Source: Algoriphagus boseongensis (GTDB lineage Bacteria > Bacteroidota > Bacteroidia > Cytophagales > Cyclobacteriaceae). Taken from it: 64,000 nt of DNA. The stretch's first letter is position 1. Every line of letters begins with the position of its first letter. The stretch spans positions 1,198,688 to 1,262,687 of the forward strand of contig NZ_SNYF01000005.1 in assembly GCF_004362805.1 (NCBI RefSeq). The letters run 5' to 3'. Of this stretch, positions 9,142 through 17,480 are shown piece by piece. The notes beneath the pieces were generated by a model. That model ran no database searches and was not told the DNA's origin. It was given only the letters and a program-made list of their open reading frames with translations. A program made the position numbers and the translations under genes.

Positions 9142-9750
9142 TTATTTTTTTTTTCTTCTCACATCATTCACAAAAGCCCAAAGCTCATTCATGGGAACCT
9201 TGTGACCTTTGAAAGTAACCTGGAACCTACCGGCACAGACAAATTCTATTTCAGAAGACTGACTTTTGAAATTGAGCCTTTCCAAAACCCGAATCCCTTG
9301 ATGCTCATAGATCCGTGAATAGCCATCTTCACTTTTTTCCTCATAGTCAGGCATCAATTTTTGCTCAGTAGCCTTGACCAGGACATTTCCGGTAACCCCT
9401 GCCCCATCCAATAATTCCATGGAGATTTGTCTTTCATTTCCACCTTCTTCCTGATAGGTGGAAATCACCCCGCTGATTCCCATGGCTTGCTTATGTCCAA
9501 GTATGATCTTTTTCATTTCCATTTTTCCCACCTTTTGAGGAATCAGGTCTTTGAGCTGATCGTTGCTCAAAGGCACTTGCTCTTCCAATGTTTCTGGATT
9601 GACGGCTGAGTAGTGATCGAAGGAATCCAAAAACTCGGTCAAGGTCATCCCCTCTCCGGAGTGTGACGGAGTTTTTGAGTTTGATTCTTCTGTTTTTTGA
9701 CAGGAAAATGACAGGAAAATCAAAATCAGCAAAAATGGATTCTTATTCAT
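9142..9750 (-). CDS. Small putative lipoprotein of unknown function
   Basis: The open frame can be extended to a TTG at 9906, but the ATG at 9750 gives a lipoprotein-like start: MNKNPFLLILIFLSFSC followed by QKTEE, so acylation at Cys17 is likely and the start was placed there (202 residues). The extension would also run through the putative promoter and regulator site at 9861-9925. The rest is soluble and charged, with a basic C-terminus ending RRKKK. I recognise no family. It sits directly downstream of the LytS-type kinase gene and upstream of the exported protein at 8423-9127, with which it probably forms an operon. A role as a periplasmic or outer-membrane partner of the signalling system is a guess from position alone. 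Confidence 0.8.
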   Translation of the reverse strand: MNKNPFLLILIFLSFSCQKTEESNSKTPSHSGEGMTLTEFLDSFDHYSAVNPETLEEQVPLSNDQLKDLIPQKVGKMEMKKIILGHKQAMGISGVISTYQEEGGNERQISMELLDGAGVTGNVLVKATEQKLMPDYEEKSEDGYSRIYEHQGIRVLERLNFKSQSSEIEFVCAGRFQVTFKGHKVPMNELWAFVNDVRRKKK

Positions 9751-9860
9751 CTGGACCTGTAATGAGGAATGGTTTGTGTAGTTGGGGAATAGATTTTTTA
9801 GAACAAAAAGCCTTGAAAAACCAATCAATAGTACCAAACCGGTTAGAGCACTATAACTCT

Positions 9861-9868
9861 CAAAAATA
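9861..9868 (-). promoter_or_regulatory. Candidate -7 box (TATTTTTG) for the lipoprotein operon
   Basis: The minus strand reads TATTTTTG, matching the Bacteroidota -7 consensus TAnnTTTG. No good -33 TTG element is present at the usual spacing; instead the tandem site at 9899-9925 begins 31 bp upstream, the position an activator would occupy. At the same distance below the site at 8251 is the weaker GATTTTTA (8213-8220). Confidence 0.4.
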
Positions 9869-9898
9869 CCCAATACTGAAAAGGAAGGGTCACAGGTA

Positions 9899-9925
9899 TG
9901 TATCAAATGATAGCAATCCTGTAAC
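9899..9925 (-). promoter_or_regulatory. Candidate tandem regulator site upstream of the lipoprotein operon
   Basis: TGTATC at 9899-9904 and TGTAAC at 9920-9925 (plus strand) start 21 bp apart. The left 15 bases are identical to those of the site at 8251, including the palindrome TATCAAATGATA. It lies between the stop of the kinase gene and the lipoprotein start at 9750, about 150-175 bp upstream of the latter. Confidence 0.6.
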
Positions 9926-9945
9926 CTTTCCCCTTTACTTTGAAG

Positions 9946-11475
9946 CTATTTTGCGACACCCCGCAGGTAAAAAATCACTTCAGTTCCTGATTCTTCCGGA
10001 AGGCTCTGATGATCCCGGATTTCAAAACGATAGTCCAAATTTTCACTTTGATTAAAAAATTTCAACCGGTCTGCAGACAGAGAAATCCCTATAGACTGCT
10101 TGGAAATGGTTTGAGTAGACTTCATTTTCGAAGACTCCTCCCTACCGATCCCGTTGTCTATGAGAGAAACAATCACGTCTTCATTTTCTCTGAATACATT
10201 GATCCAGATCGTTTTAGGCCCTTTCTTTGACATCAATCCATGCCAGACAGCATTCTCCAAGAAAGGTTGAAATACCAAAGGAGGTACCTTTACTCCTTTG
10301 AGATTGACGTCCCTTCCCACTTCCAGCTGTACCTGAATCCCATCTTCAAAACGGATGGACTCCAGGCTGAGGTATAATTTGGCAATATCCAATTCCTCCC
10401 CAAGCGATATCTTAAACTCTCGGGAGCTTTCTAAAATCATTCGGATCAGCTTCGCAAAGCGATTCAGATACAAAACCGCATTTTCCTTGTCACTCTCAAT
10501 CAAAAAGACTTTGATTGAATTCAGCGCATTGAAAATAAAATGGGGATTCATCTGACTTCTCAGAGATTGAAGATGAAGCTGTGTGATTTTTTGCTCGTAT
10601 TCCGACCGGAGTTTGGCCACACGCTGCTCTTCTGCATCCGCTTCCAAAAAGGATATCTTATTTTCTTTTTCTTGGATTTCCTTCTGAAGACTTTGATTCA
10701 ATTGGTCTCGTAATTTTTCGTTTTCCTTGAGCTGTTCCAATAAAAGGGTCTGAACTTCAAATTTTTGCTCATAGACCTCTCGCTGCTTGATAGCCAAGGC
10801 ATAGGTATAGAGAAAGTTCTCTGCCAATACTGCCAAATAATACACATAGTAGTATTTGTTGGTGAAGGAGAGGTCTCTTCCGAAAGTCAAAAATGCGAGA
10901 ATAAAAGAACTGATACCCAAAATCAGGTATCCTGCCAAAATTACATACCGCACCGCCTCCCCAGTTTTGATAGTTAGGTAGATTCCATAAATCAGAAAAA
11001 TCAAAGTGCAAGGCATGAAAATCAGGATGTAATACCCTCTCATGTAATCATATCCATCCCATAAGTATCTGCCTAAAACGAGTACGGCAAAAATCGAACT
11101 GGTTACCAAAGCATAGATCGTAAAGAAGCGGGTAAACTTTGGGAAGTGCTTTCTAAAGTTCAGAATTTCGATCAGGAAAAAGGAAAAAACCAAGTAGCTG
11201 GCAAACTGAATGGGAAAATTGATATGGATGAAAAAATCAGCGTACTCCATATAAATATGCTCTACAAATACTCCCTTGACCCTTTTGATCAGATTGACCG
11301 CATTGATAAAAGCATACACACTGTAGAGAAGGTAAAACTTCTCCCTGCTTTTGACAAAAAGGACAAAGTGATAGACGGATAGGTAAAACAGAATGCTTGT
11401 GACAGCCCAGCCCAGTCCGTTAAAGTTGCTTTGCTCCAGCAGTTCGGTCAGTGAATATCCTTTTAAAAAATCCAT
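9946..11475 (-). CDS. LytS-type sensor histidine kinase with seven membrane spans
   Basis: A 509-residue membrane kinase. The N-terminal 230 residues contain about seven hydrophobic spans, as in 7TM sensor kinases. A coiled coil (about 230-305) links to a His_kinase domain with phospho-acceptor motif QMNPHFIFNALNS (His312) and a HATPase domain with FLENAVWHG as N-box and DNGIG as G1 box. Such kinases pass phosphate to LytTR response regulators, and the partner is the next gene upstream, six bases away. The ATG at 11475 was preferred to a TTG two codons earlier. No extracellular ligand domain is visible, so the signal is probably sensed in or at the membrane, or through a partner such as the adjacent lipoprotein (inference). 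Confidence 0.95.
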   Translation of the reverse strand: MDFLKGYSLTELLEQSNFNGLGWAVTSILFYLSVYHFVLFVKSREKFYLLYSVYAFINAVNLIKRVKGVFVEHIYMEYADFFIHINFPIQFASYLVFSFFLIEILNFRKHFPKFTRFFTIYALVTSSIFAVLVLGRYLWDGYDYMRGYYILIFMPCTLIFLIYGIYLTIKTGEAVRYVILAGYLILGISSFILAFLTFGRDLSFTNKYYYVYYLAVLAENFLYTYALAIKQREVYEQKFEVQTLLLEQLKENEKLRDQLNQSLQKEIQEKENKISFLEADAEEQRVAKLRSEYEQKITQLHLQSLRSQMNPHFIFNALNSIKVFLIESDKENAVLYLNRFAKLIRMILESSREFKISLGEELDIAKLYLSLESIRFEDGIQVQLEVGRDVNLKGVKVPPLVFQPFLENAVWHGLMSKKGPKTIWINVFRENEDVIVSLIDNGIGREESSKMKSTQTISKQSIGISLSADRLKFFNQSENLDYRFEIRDHQSLPEESGTEVIFYLRGVAK

Positions 11476-11481
11476 GATCAA

Positions 11482-12168
11482 TTACTTCAGGGCTTCTATA
11501 AAACCTGCTCGCTTCAATCTGGACACAGGAAGTTTGATGCCGCCTTCCAGCACCACTTTGCCCGTAGATTTTTCATAAGATTTGACCCATTTCAGGTTAA
11601 TCAAGAAAGAATGGTGAATCCGGAAAAAGGCCAGCCCGGAAAATACATCCTCCAATAGCTTTAATCGTTTGGATACCAGAATTTTCCCATCCTTGAGGGT
11701 AGTTACCTGCGAATAGCTCCCCTCGCTTTCGCAATACAACACCTCCTCCGGATCAATCAGGATTAATTGGTCGTCTCGATTGATGGAGATTTTACGGGAT
11801 TCTTTTTGATTTTTTTTCATCAAGATTCTCTCCAAAACCCTTTCCAAATATGCATTTTCCACCGGCTTGAGCAGGTAATCGAAAGCCCTTTCCCGAATCG
11901 CCTGTATCGCATGCTCTGCATATGCTGTCACAAAGACCACTTCAAAATCCCTGTTTGGAAAATATTCCAGAAATCGGAACCCGTCCATTTTCGGCATGGA
12001 AATATCCAAAAAAACGCAATCCACACTCAGTTCGGGAAGCTTATTGATAGCCTCTTCTGCTTCTCTAAACTTTCCCACGATTTCCACCTCTTTTACTGTG
12101 CGTTGTATTTCCCACTCTAGAGAAAGAATGGACTTAGGCTCATCATCAACCAATGCCACACGAATCAT
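11482..12168 (-). CDS. LytTR-family response regulator
   Basis: A 228-residue regulator with a receiver domain (residues 1-120; acidic pocket DDE at 8-10, phospho-acceptor Asp55 in FLDISMPKMDG, conserved Lys in LLKPVENAY) and a C-terminal LytTR DNA-binding domain (about 125-228, with EGSYS and FFRIHHSFLINL motifs). It is the first gene of the pair with the kinase at 9946-11475. LytTR proteins bind two direct-repeat half-sites about 21 bp apart; three such arrays lie in this cluster, one of them 155-181 bp upstream of this gene, which would fit autoregulation. Targets are inferred, not shown. Confidence 0.96.
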   Translation of the reverse strand: MIRVALVDDEPKSILSLEWEIQRTVKEVEIVGKFREAEEAINKLPELSVDCVFLDISMPKMDGFRFLEYFPNRDFEVVFVTAYAEHAIQAIRERAFDYLLKPVENAYLERVLERILMKKNQKESRKISINRDDQLILIDPEEVLYCESEGSYSQVTTLKDGKILVSKRLKLLEDVFSGLAFFRIHHSFLINLKWVKSYEKSTGKVVLEGGIKLPVSRLKRAGFIEALK

Positions 12169-12200
12169 CTTATTTCAAAATTTGAATTGGTTAAAAATCG

Positions 12201-12212
12201 CTTCTAAAAATC
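12201..12212 (-). promoter_or_regulatory. Leader element shared with the giant gene
   Basis: The minus-strand 12-mer GATTTTTAGAAG occurs here, 33 bp upstream of the response-regulator ATG, and again at 8209-8220, 46 bp upstream of the giant gene ATG. The similarity continues for some bases downstream (G-R-TTTT). It could be part of a promoter or of the untranslated leader; no function is known to me. Confidence 0.3.
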
Positions 12213-12322
12213 TCATCAGGGAGATACATCTTAAATATTCAGCTCAAAATCCAAATTTTCTAACAAATAATTGATCTTTTTCAAGTTTTAATTTTTAATA
12301 CTACTAAAAAATCCAATCAAAA

Positions 12323-12349
12323 TGTACCAGTTATGAACTATTCTGTACC
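12323..12349 (-). promoter_or_regulatory. Candidate tandem regulator site between the response regulator and the hybrid regulator
   Basis: TGTACC at 12323-12328 and TGTACC at 12344-12349 are identical and start 21 bp apart, the same geometry and orientation as the sites at 8251 and 9899. The interior differs from those two and has its own small dyad (AGTT-ATG-AACT). It is 155 bp upstream of the LytTR gene and only 39 bp upstream of the divergent hybrid regulator gene, so it could control either. Confidence 0.6.
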
Positions 12350-12387
12350 ATGAGAAAATGGAAGACTATTTTTCGATTTATTGAGCT

Positions 12388-15300
12388 ATGACTTATTCTT
12401 CTTTTTCAGATCAATTGGCAAAAGCCCGATTCATTTCCCGCAATTTTTTATGTGCCACTATATTGATTTTTCTATTCAGGTCATCCTTCGCCCAGGAAAA
12501 CCTCTCTTTCCGGCAGCTTTCTGTGAATGATGGACTTTCCCAAAACAGCGCGATATCCATTGCCCAAGACGTGGACGGATTTCTTTGGATAGCCACCCAA
12601 GAAGGACTCAATCGATACGATGGCCGTAATTTTTTGATTTTCGAAAAGAAGTTTCTTGATATCACCGAATCTACCCGTCTCATGCTCGGAAAAGTATTTG
12701 CAGACCGGAGGAACAGGGTTTGGATTATTCCTGAAAGTTCCATTCCTGAGCTTCTGGATCGGGAAAAGATGGAATTCAGGCCGATTGAAGGCATTTCTTC
12801 TGCCAACAGCATTTTGGAAGATGTGGATGGGACAATCTGGTTTGGTACGCTCTCCGGTCAGCTTTACTCCTGGAATGAAGCGCTGAAAAAGGCCGAAATG
12901 ATCTGGTCCGATCCGGAAAAAGAGATCGTGAATTTGAACAGGTATGATGAAGCCCATCTTCTGTTGACTTTGCGGGACGAAGTAATCCTTTGGAACAAAA
13001 GCTCCGGAACACATACCTCTGTCTGGAAGCCTTACCCGGAGACTATCCTATCAGTTTCAATTCTTGATCATACCGGCCGTTTTTGGTTTGGGACCTTAAA
13101 CAGGGGGCTTTGGACCAAAAAAGCTGGAGATGAAGCCGTGGCTTCGGACGAATATCTGAACCAAAAAGTAAATCCTGAGGAAATGATCTTGGACCTACTT
13201 CTGGATACCAAAAAAAGACTCTGGGTGGCGACCTATGGCCGAGGAGTTCAAAAGATCAATTTAGAAAGAAAAACCCTGTCCGAATACTCCTATTCCAAAC
13301 AGAATCCAAGGTCAATTCACTACAACGATATCCTGAGTATTTTTGAAGATTACACGGGCACACTTTGGTTTGGGTCTGATGGAGCAGGGTTGAGCTTTTA
13401 TGATTCATATCTGGAAAAATTCAACTTTTTTCACAATCAGGAAGTACCCGAAAACATCAATATCGACGTAGTCAGGTCCATCTACGTGGACGAATTTGAA
13501 AATGTATGGCTAGGCACTTCAGGCAAAGGACTGACACGCTATAATCCCAAAACCAACACTTGGAAGACCTTTGTCCATGACCCTGAAAATGAACAAAGCC
13601 TTTCCAGCAATCGGGTCATGAGTCTCTTGGGAGATGGCAAAGGAAAATTATGGATAGGATATCAGGACGAAGGCTTGAGCTTATTTGACCTGAGTTCGGA
13701 GCGCTTTCAACATTTCCACACCGAAAGTACTATTCCTCAGCCTGGATCCACGATATGGAAAATATACAGAGATAGTAAAAACCGGTTTTGGCTTTGCAGC
13801 AGAAATGACGGTTTAATTTGGTTTGACCCTGTAAAAGGCGTCCAAAAGCAATTTGTCCATCAGCCGAATAGGCCGGAAAGCATACCGGACAACAATATCA
13901 GAACTATGCTGGAAGCCCCTTCAGGTGATTTTTGGATTGGAACAGAAAATCATGGAATTGCCAAGCTAAATCTGGGGAATGAAACATTTGAAAGGTATAC
14001 CCATCAGGCTGGAAACGCGAATTCCATCAGCAGCAACAGCATCAAATCCCTTCATCTGGAAGGAAATAAACTTTGGGTAGGAACCAACGGAGGAGGGCTC
14101 AGCCAAATGGATTTGAAAACCGAAAAAATCACCACCCTGAATGTGGATACCGGTCTGCCAAACAATGTCATATACGCAATTCTGGAAGATCAAAACAAGA
14201 ACCTTTGGCTCAGTTCCAATAAAGGAATCACCAAAGTACACCTGACCAATGATCCTTCCGACCCATTTCAGATTACCAATTACTCCAACTATGACGGATT
14301 AGCCACGGAGTTCAACACCGGAGCTTATTTTAAGAATGAAGACGGGACACTCTATTTTGGGAGCTTGGATGGGTTCTACTGGTTTAATCCCGAGGATATT
14401 TTCCTCAACGAAATACCTCCAAAAATTGCAATCACCGAACTTTCGGCCTTTGACCAAAAAATTGACCTGAAGGAAGGTCTAAAGCTAAAGCACAATCAGA
14501 ATACCCTTAGCTTCAGTATGGCTAGCTTGGTCTTTTCCTCACCAGGAAAAAATCAGTTTGAGTACATGCTTGAAAACCACGACGCAAATTGGGTCTCCAA
14601 TGGATACAATCACCAAGCCCGGTACACTAATTTGGCACCCGGGACTTACAGATTTCTAGTCCGGGGAAGCAATTATGATGGGGTCTGGTCCGAAGAGCCC
14701 GTGGCCTTTGAATTTAGCATTTCACCTCCTTGGTATTTTGGCAACCTGGCAAAAGTGGTTTATGTGCTATTGCTCGCCATTATCATCTTATGGATTTATC
14801 AATACCTGAAATGGAAATGGCAAATTCAGTTTTCTCTGAAAATGAAAGACCGGGAAACCCAGACTCTGAAAGAAATCGACGAGTTTAAAACTCAGCTTTT
14901 CACAAATATTTCCCATGAGTTTCGAACCCCACTGACTTTGATTTCCGGTCCCATAGACCGATTGATGAGTCAAACCGATAGCCCGGTTGTAAAGTCCCAA
15001 CTGAATCTAGTCAAAACCAACTCCCAACGCCTACTAACCTTAGTTGATCAACTTTTGGAAATCAGCAAGATCAAAACAGGGAAAAACAAGCTGACCATCC
15101 GCAAAGGGAACTTTGGACTTTTACTTCAGTCTATTGTAGCTAATTACTTCTATCAGGCCTCTGAAAAGGGAGTCCGCCTATCAGCCAGCATCCCCTTGAT
15201 GACCGAAGTTTGGTTTGACTCCGATAAAGTGGAAAAAATCGTCAAAACCCTGATTCAGAATGCGATCAAATACAGCAAAGAGAATACGGAGGTGAAATTG

Positions 15301-16398
15301 GAAAGCTTCATCAATGATGGAAATCTGAATTTGAAAATTAAAAATGAGAGCCTGGAGGAATATAAAAAAGAAGATTTAAGCAAGCTATTTCTCAGGTATC
15401 ACCTAGGAAAAGGCAATAAAAAGGATTTTGGTTTGGGGCTTTCTCTAGTTCAGGAGATGACCCACTTATATCATGGCGAGTTTAAGATTGATTACAAAGA
15501 TTCCAAGTGGTTTGAGGTGGCTATAGTTTTGCCGGTAGACAAATATGCTTTCCATCCTGAGGAAGTGATTGATGAAGAGGCGGATACCTTTGAACTCCCT
15601 AAATTGCCTGTTCTCAATGAAGAGGAAAAAAACAAACAACCGCTGGTGCTCATTGTGGAAGACAATACCAAAGTTCGGGAGTTTTTGGTAAGGGAATTGG
15701 ACCCGTATTTTCAGACAATTGAGGCGGAAAATGGAAAGAAAGGTCTTTTTGTTGCCTTGAAAAAAGTTCCGGATCTGATCATATCGGATGTGATGATGCC
15801 CGAAATGGATGGGTTTGAGCTTTGCAGAAAAATCAAAAATGAAGAGCTGACTTCACATATTCCGGTTATTCTTTTAACAGCCAAAGCAGATGAGCAAAGT
15901 CAGATGGAAGGAATTCAGGCTGGAGCGGACGACTTCATCCTCAAACCATTCAAAACCAATCAATTGCTACTCCGAATAGAAAAATTGATTGAGCTCCGAA
16001 CCCAACTTCAAATCCGCTTTTCCGGAAAGAATCCCATTTCACCAAAAGAAATAGCAGTTACCAATTTGGATGAACGCTTCCTCGAAAAATTACAGGAAAT
16101 CGTGGATAATGAACTTTCGGATAGTAATTTCTCTGTGGATGAGTTCAGTAAAAAAATGGGAATGAGCCGAATGCAGCTGCATCGAAAGCTTACCGCATTG
16201 ACTGGCCTATCTACTACCGCTTACATGAAAGACCAACGATTACGAATGGCTGTTCAGCGATTGGAAAAAACGGACGAGACAATTTCTGAAATTGCCTATG
16301 CAGTGGGATTTTCCTCTCCCTCCTATTTTATCAAAAGTTTTAAGGAAACCTACGGAGTAACCCCTGCAGAATACCAACAAAACAATTCAAAAAAATAG
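12388..16398 (+). CDS. Hybrid two-component system (Reg_prop/Y_Y_Y sensor, kinase, receiver, AraC output)
   Basis: One 1336-residue chain holds a whole signalling pathway. After a signal/anchor segment (to about residue 36, ending SSFAQ) come about twelve Reg_prop blades of the W-x-G-T-x-x-G-L type forming two propellers, a Y_Y_Y domain (about 725-785), one membrane span (about 788-808), a HisKA domain with ISHEFRTPLTL (His843), a HATPase region, a receiver domain with phospho-acceptor Asp1134 in SDVMMPEMDG, and an AraC-type helix-turn-helix (about 1230-1336). The N-box (NAIKYS) and the glycine-rich FGLGLSLVQ are present, but the D-x-G-x-G motif between them is absent, so kinase activity is uncertain. 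Such proteins usually control polysaccharide-utilisation loci; no SusC/SusD pair lies beside it. Its neighbours are the LytS/LytTR cluster and polysaccharide-synthesis genes. Confidence 0.96.
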   Translation: MTYSSFSDQLAKARFISRNFLCATILIFLFRSSFAQENLSFRQLSVNDGLSQNSAISIAQDVDGFLWIATQEGLNRYDGRNFLIFEKKFLDITESTRLMLGKVFADRRNRVWIIPESSIPELLDREKMEFRPIEGISSANSILEDVDGTIWFGTLSGQLYSWNEALKKAEMIWSDPEKEIVNLNRYDEAHLLLTLRDEVILWNKSSGTHTSVWKPYPETILSVSILDHTGRFWFGTLNRGLWTKKAGDEAVASDEYLNQKVNPEEMILDLLLDTKKRLWVATYGRGVQKINLERKTLSEYSYSKQNPRSIHYNDILSIFEDYTGTLWFGSDGAGLSFYDSYLEKFNFFHNQEVPENINIDVVRSIYVDEFENVWLGTSGKGLTRYNPKTNTWKTFVHDPENEQSLSSNRVMSLLGDGKGKLWIGYQDEGLSLFDLSSERFQHFHTESTIPQPGSTIWKIYRDSKNRFWLCSRNDGLIWFDPVKGVQKQFVHQPNRPESIPDNNIRTMLEAPSGDFWIGTENHGIAKLNLGNETFERYTHQAGNANSISSNSIKSLHLEGNKLWVGTNGGGLSQMDLKTEKITTLNVDTGLPNNVIYAILEDQNKNLWLSSNKGITKVHLTNDPSDPFQITNYSNYDGLATEFNTGAYFKNEDGTLYFGSLDGFYWFNPEDIFLNEIPPKIAITELSAFDQKIDLKEGLKLKHNQNTLSFSMASLVFSSPGKNQFEYMLENHDANWVSNGYNHQARYTNLAPGTYRFLVRGSNYDGVWSEEPVAFEFSISPPWYFGNLAKVVYVLLLAIIILWIYQYLKWKWQIQFSLKMKDRETQTLKEIDEFKTQLFTNISHEFRTPLTLISGPIDRLMSQTDSPVVKSQLNLVKTNSQRLLTLVDQLLEISKIKTGKNKLTIRKGNFGLLLQSIVANYFYQASEKGVRLSASIPLMTEVWFDSDKVEKIVKTLIQNAIKYSKENTEVKLESFINDGNLNLKIKNESLEEYKKEDLSKLFLRYHLGKGNKKDFGLGLSLVQEMTHLYHGEFKIDYKDSKWFEVAIVLPVDKYAFHPEEVIDEEADTFELPKLPVLNEEEKNKQPLVLIVEDNTKVREFLVRELDPYFQTIEAENGKKGLFVALKKVPDLIISDVMMPEMDGFELCRKIKNEELTSHIPVILLTAKADEQSQMEGIQAGADDFILKPFKTNQLLLRIEKLIELRTQLQIRFSGKNPISPKEIAVTNLDERFLEKLQEIVDNELSDSNFSVDEFSKKMGMSRMQLHRKLTALTGLSTTAYMKDQRLRMAVQRLEKTDETISEIAYAVGFSSPSYFIKSFKETYGVTPAEYQQNNSKK

Positions 16399-16419
16399 GG
16401 TCAGCAGAAACTGACCCTA
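16396..16419 (-). terminator. Terminator of the rfbB operon, overlapping the stop of the hybrid regulator gene
   Basis: A perfect 9-bp stem (TAGGGTCAG / CTGACCCTA, six-base loop) is followed on the minus strand by a run of seven T. It lies just after the rfbB stop at 16424 and its outer arm includes the TAG stop of the convergent gene. There is no T run on the plus strand, so it acts mainly for the minus-strand operon. Confidence 0.85.
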
Positions 16420-16423
16420 AAGA

Positions 16424-17476
16424 CTAAGAATTATAGTGCTCTTTGTAATAGTCCTGATAAGCACCGGAAGTCACATGGTCTAACCAATCCTGATTGGCGA
16501 GGTACCAATCGATCGTGATATCTATTCCTTCGTCAAACTGCAAGCTTGGCTCCCATCCTAGTTCTCTTTGAATTTTGGTGGCATCAATGGCATATCGTAA
16601 ATCGTGACCAGCCCTATCTTGGACGAAAGTGATCAATTTCTCAGAAGTACCTGACTCGCGGCCAAGCTTTTCATCCATCTTTTTGCAAAGCAAACGGACA
16701 ATATCAATGTTCTTCCATTCATTGAATCCACCAATATTGTAGGTCTCTCCAGGTTTTCCTTTGTGAAAAACAGTATCAATGGCACGAGCATGATCTTTCA
16801 CAAAAAGCCAATCTCTAACATTTTCACCTTTACCATAAACTGGAAGAGGCTTCATGTTTTTGATATTATGGATGCAAAGCGGGATTAACTTTTCCGGAAA
16901 ATGGTTGGGCCCATAATTGTTTGAGCAATTGGACACCACGGTTTTCATTTTGTAGGTATTAGCATAGGCCCTCACAAAATGATCCGAAGAGGCTTTAGAT
17001 GCGGAATACGGAGATTGGGGATCATAAGGAGTGGTTTCTAAAAAGAATCCTCCATGATCCAATGAACCATACACTTCATCAGTAGAGACATGATAAAACA
17101 AATGCTTATCCAAGTGCCCTGCCCAAGCTTTTTTAGCAGAATTGAGCAAATTCACTGTTCCAAAAACATTTGTTTTCACAAACGCCAAGGGATCTGAAAT
17201 CGACCGATCTACGTGTGATTCTGCAGCAAGATGAATCACATCCGTAATTCCATGCTTGGAAAAAATGCTATCAAGAGTCTCCGCATCCTGAATATCAGCT
17301 TTCTCAAAACTATAATTTGAAGCTCCTTCAACCTCCCTCAAATTCTCCAAATTACCCGCATAGGTCAACGCATCAAGATTGACAATCTTATATTCAGGAT
17401 ATTTCTCTACAAAAAGACGAACCACATGGCTTCCGATAAACCCGGCTCCTCCTGTGATTAAAATGGATTTTGACAT
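16424..17476 (-). CDS. rfbB: dTDP-glucose 4,6-dehydratase
   Basis: A 350-residue short-chain dehydrogenase/reductase of the extended type, the length expected for RfbB. It has the NAD-binding GGAGFIGS near the N-terminus, HLAAESHVDRS, the catalytic threonine with Asp-Glu in STDEVYG, YSASKASSD as the Tyr-x-x-x-Lys site, and NCSNNYGP. The enzyme converts dTDP-glucose to dTDP-4-keto-6-deoxyglucose, the branch point to dTDP-rhamnose and other deoxysugars of cell-surface glycans. The rest of the rhamnose pathway (rfbA, rfbC, rfbD) is not in this window. It is the last gene of a three-gene minus-strand run with a UDP-sugar epimerase (four bases upstream) and a glycosyltransferase. Confidence 0.96.
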   Translation of the reverse strand: MSKSILITGGAGFIGSHVVRLFVEKYPEYKIVNLDALTYAGNLENLREVEGASNYSFEKADIQDAETLDSIFSKHGITDVIHLAAESHVDRSISDPLAFVKTNVFGTVNLLNSAKKAWAGHLDKHLFYHVSTDEVYGSLDHGGFFLETTPYDPQSPYSASKASSDHFVRAYANTYKMKTVVSNCSNNYGPNHFPEKLIPLCIHNIKNMKPLPVYGKGENVRDWLFVKDHARAIDTVFHKGKPGETYNIGGFNEWKNIDIVRLLCKKMDEKLGRESGTSEKLITFVQDRAGHDLRYAIDATKIQRELGWEPSLQFDEGIDITIDWYLANQDWLDHVTSGAYQDYYKEHYNS

Positions 17477-17480
17477 GAAT

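Noticed and set aside
9751..9906. N-terminal extension of the lipoprotein frame to a TTG at 9906
   Set aside because: The ATG at 9750 gives a lipoprotein signal at once, and the extension runs through the putative promoter and regulator site.
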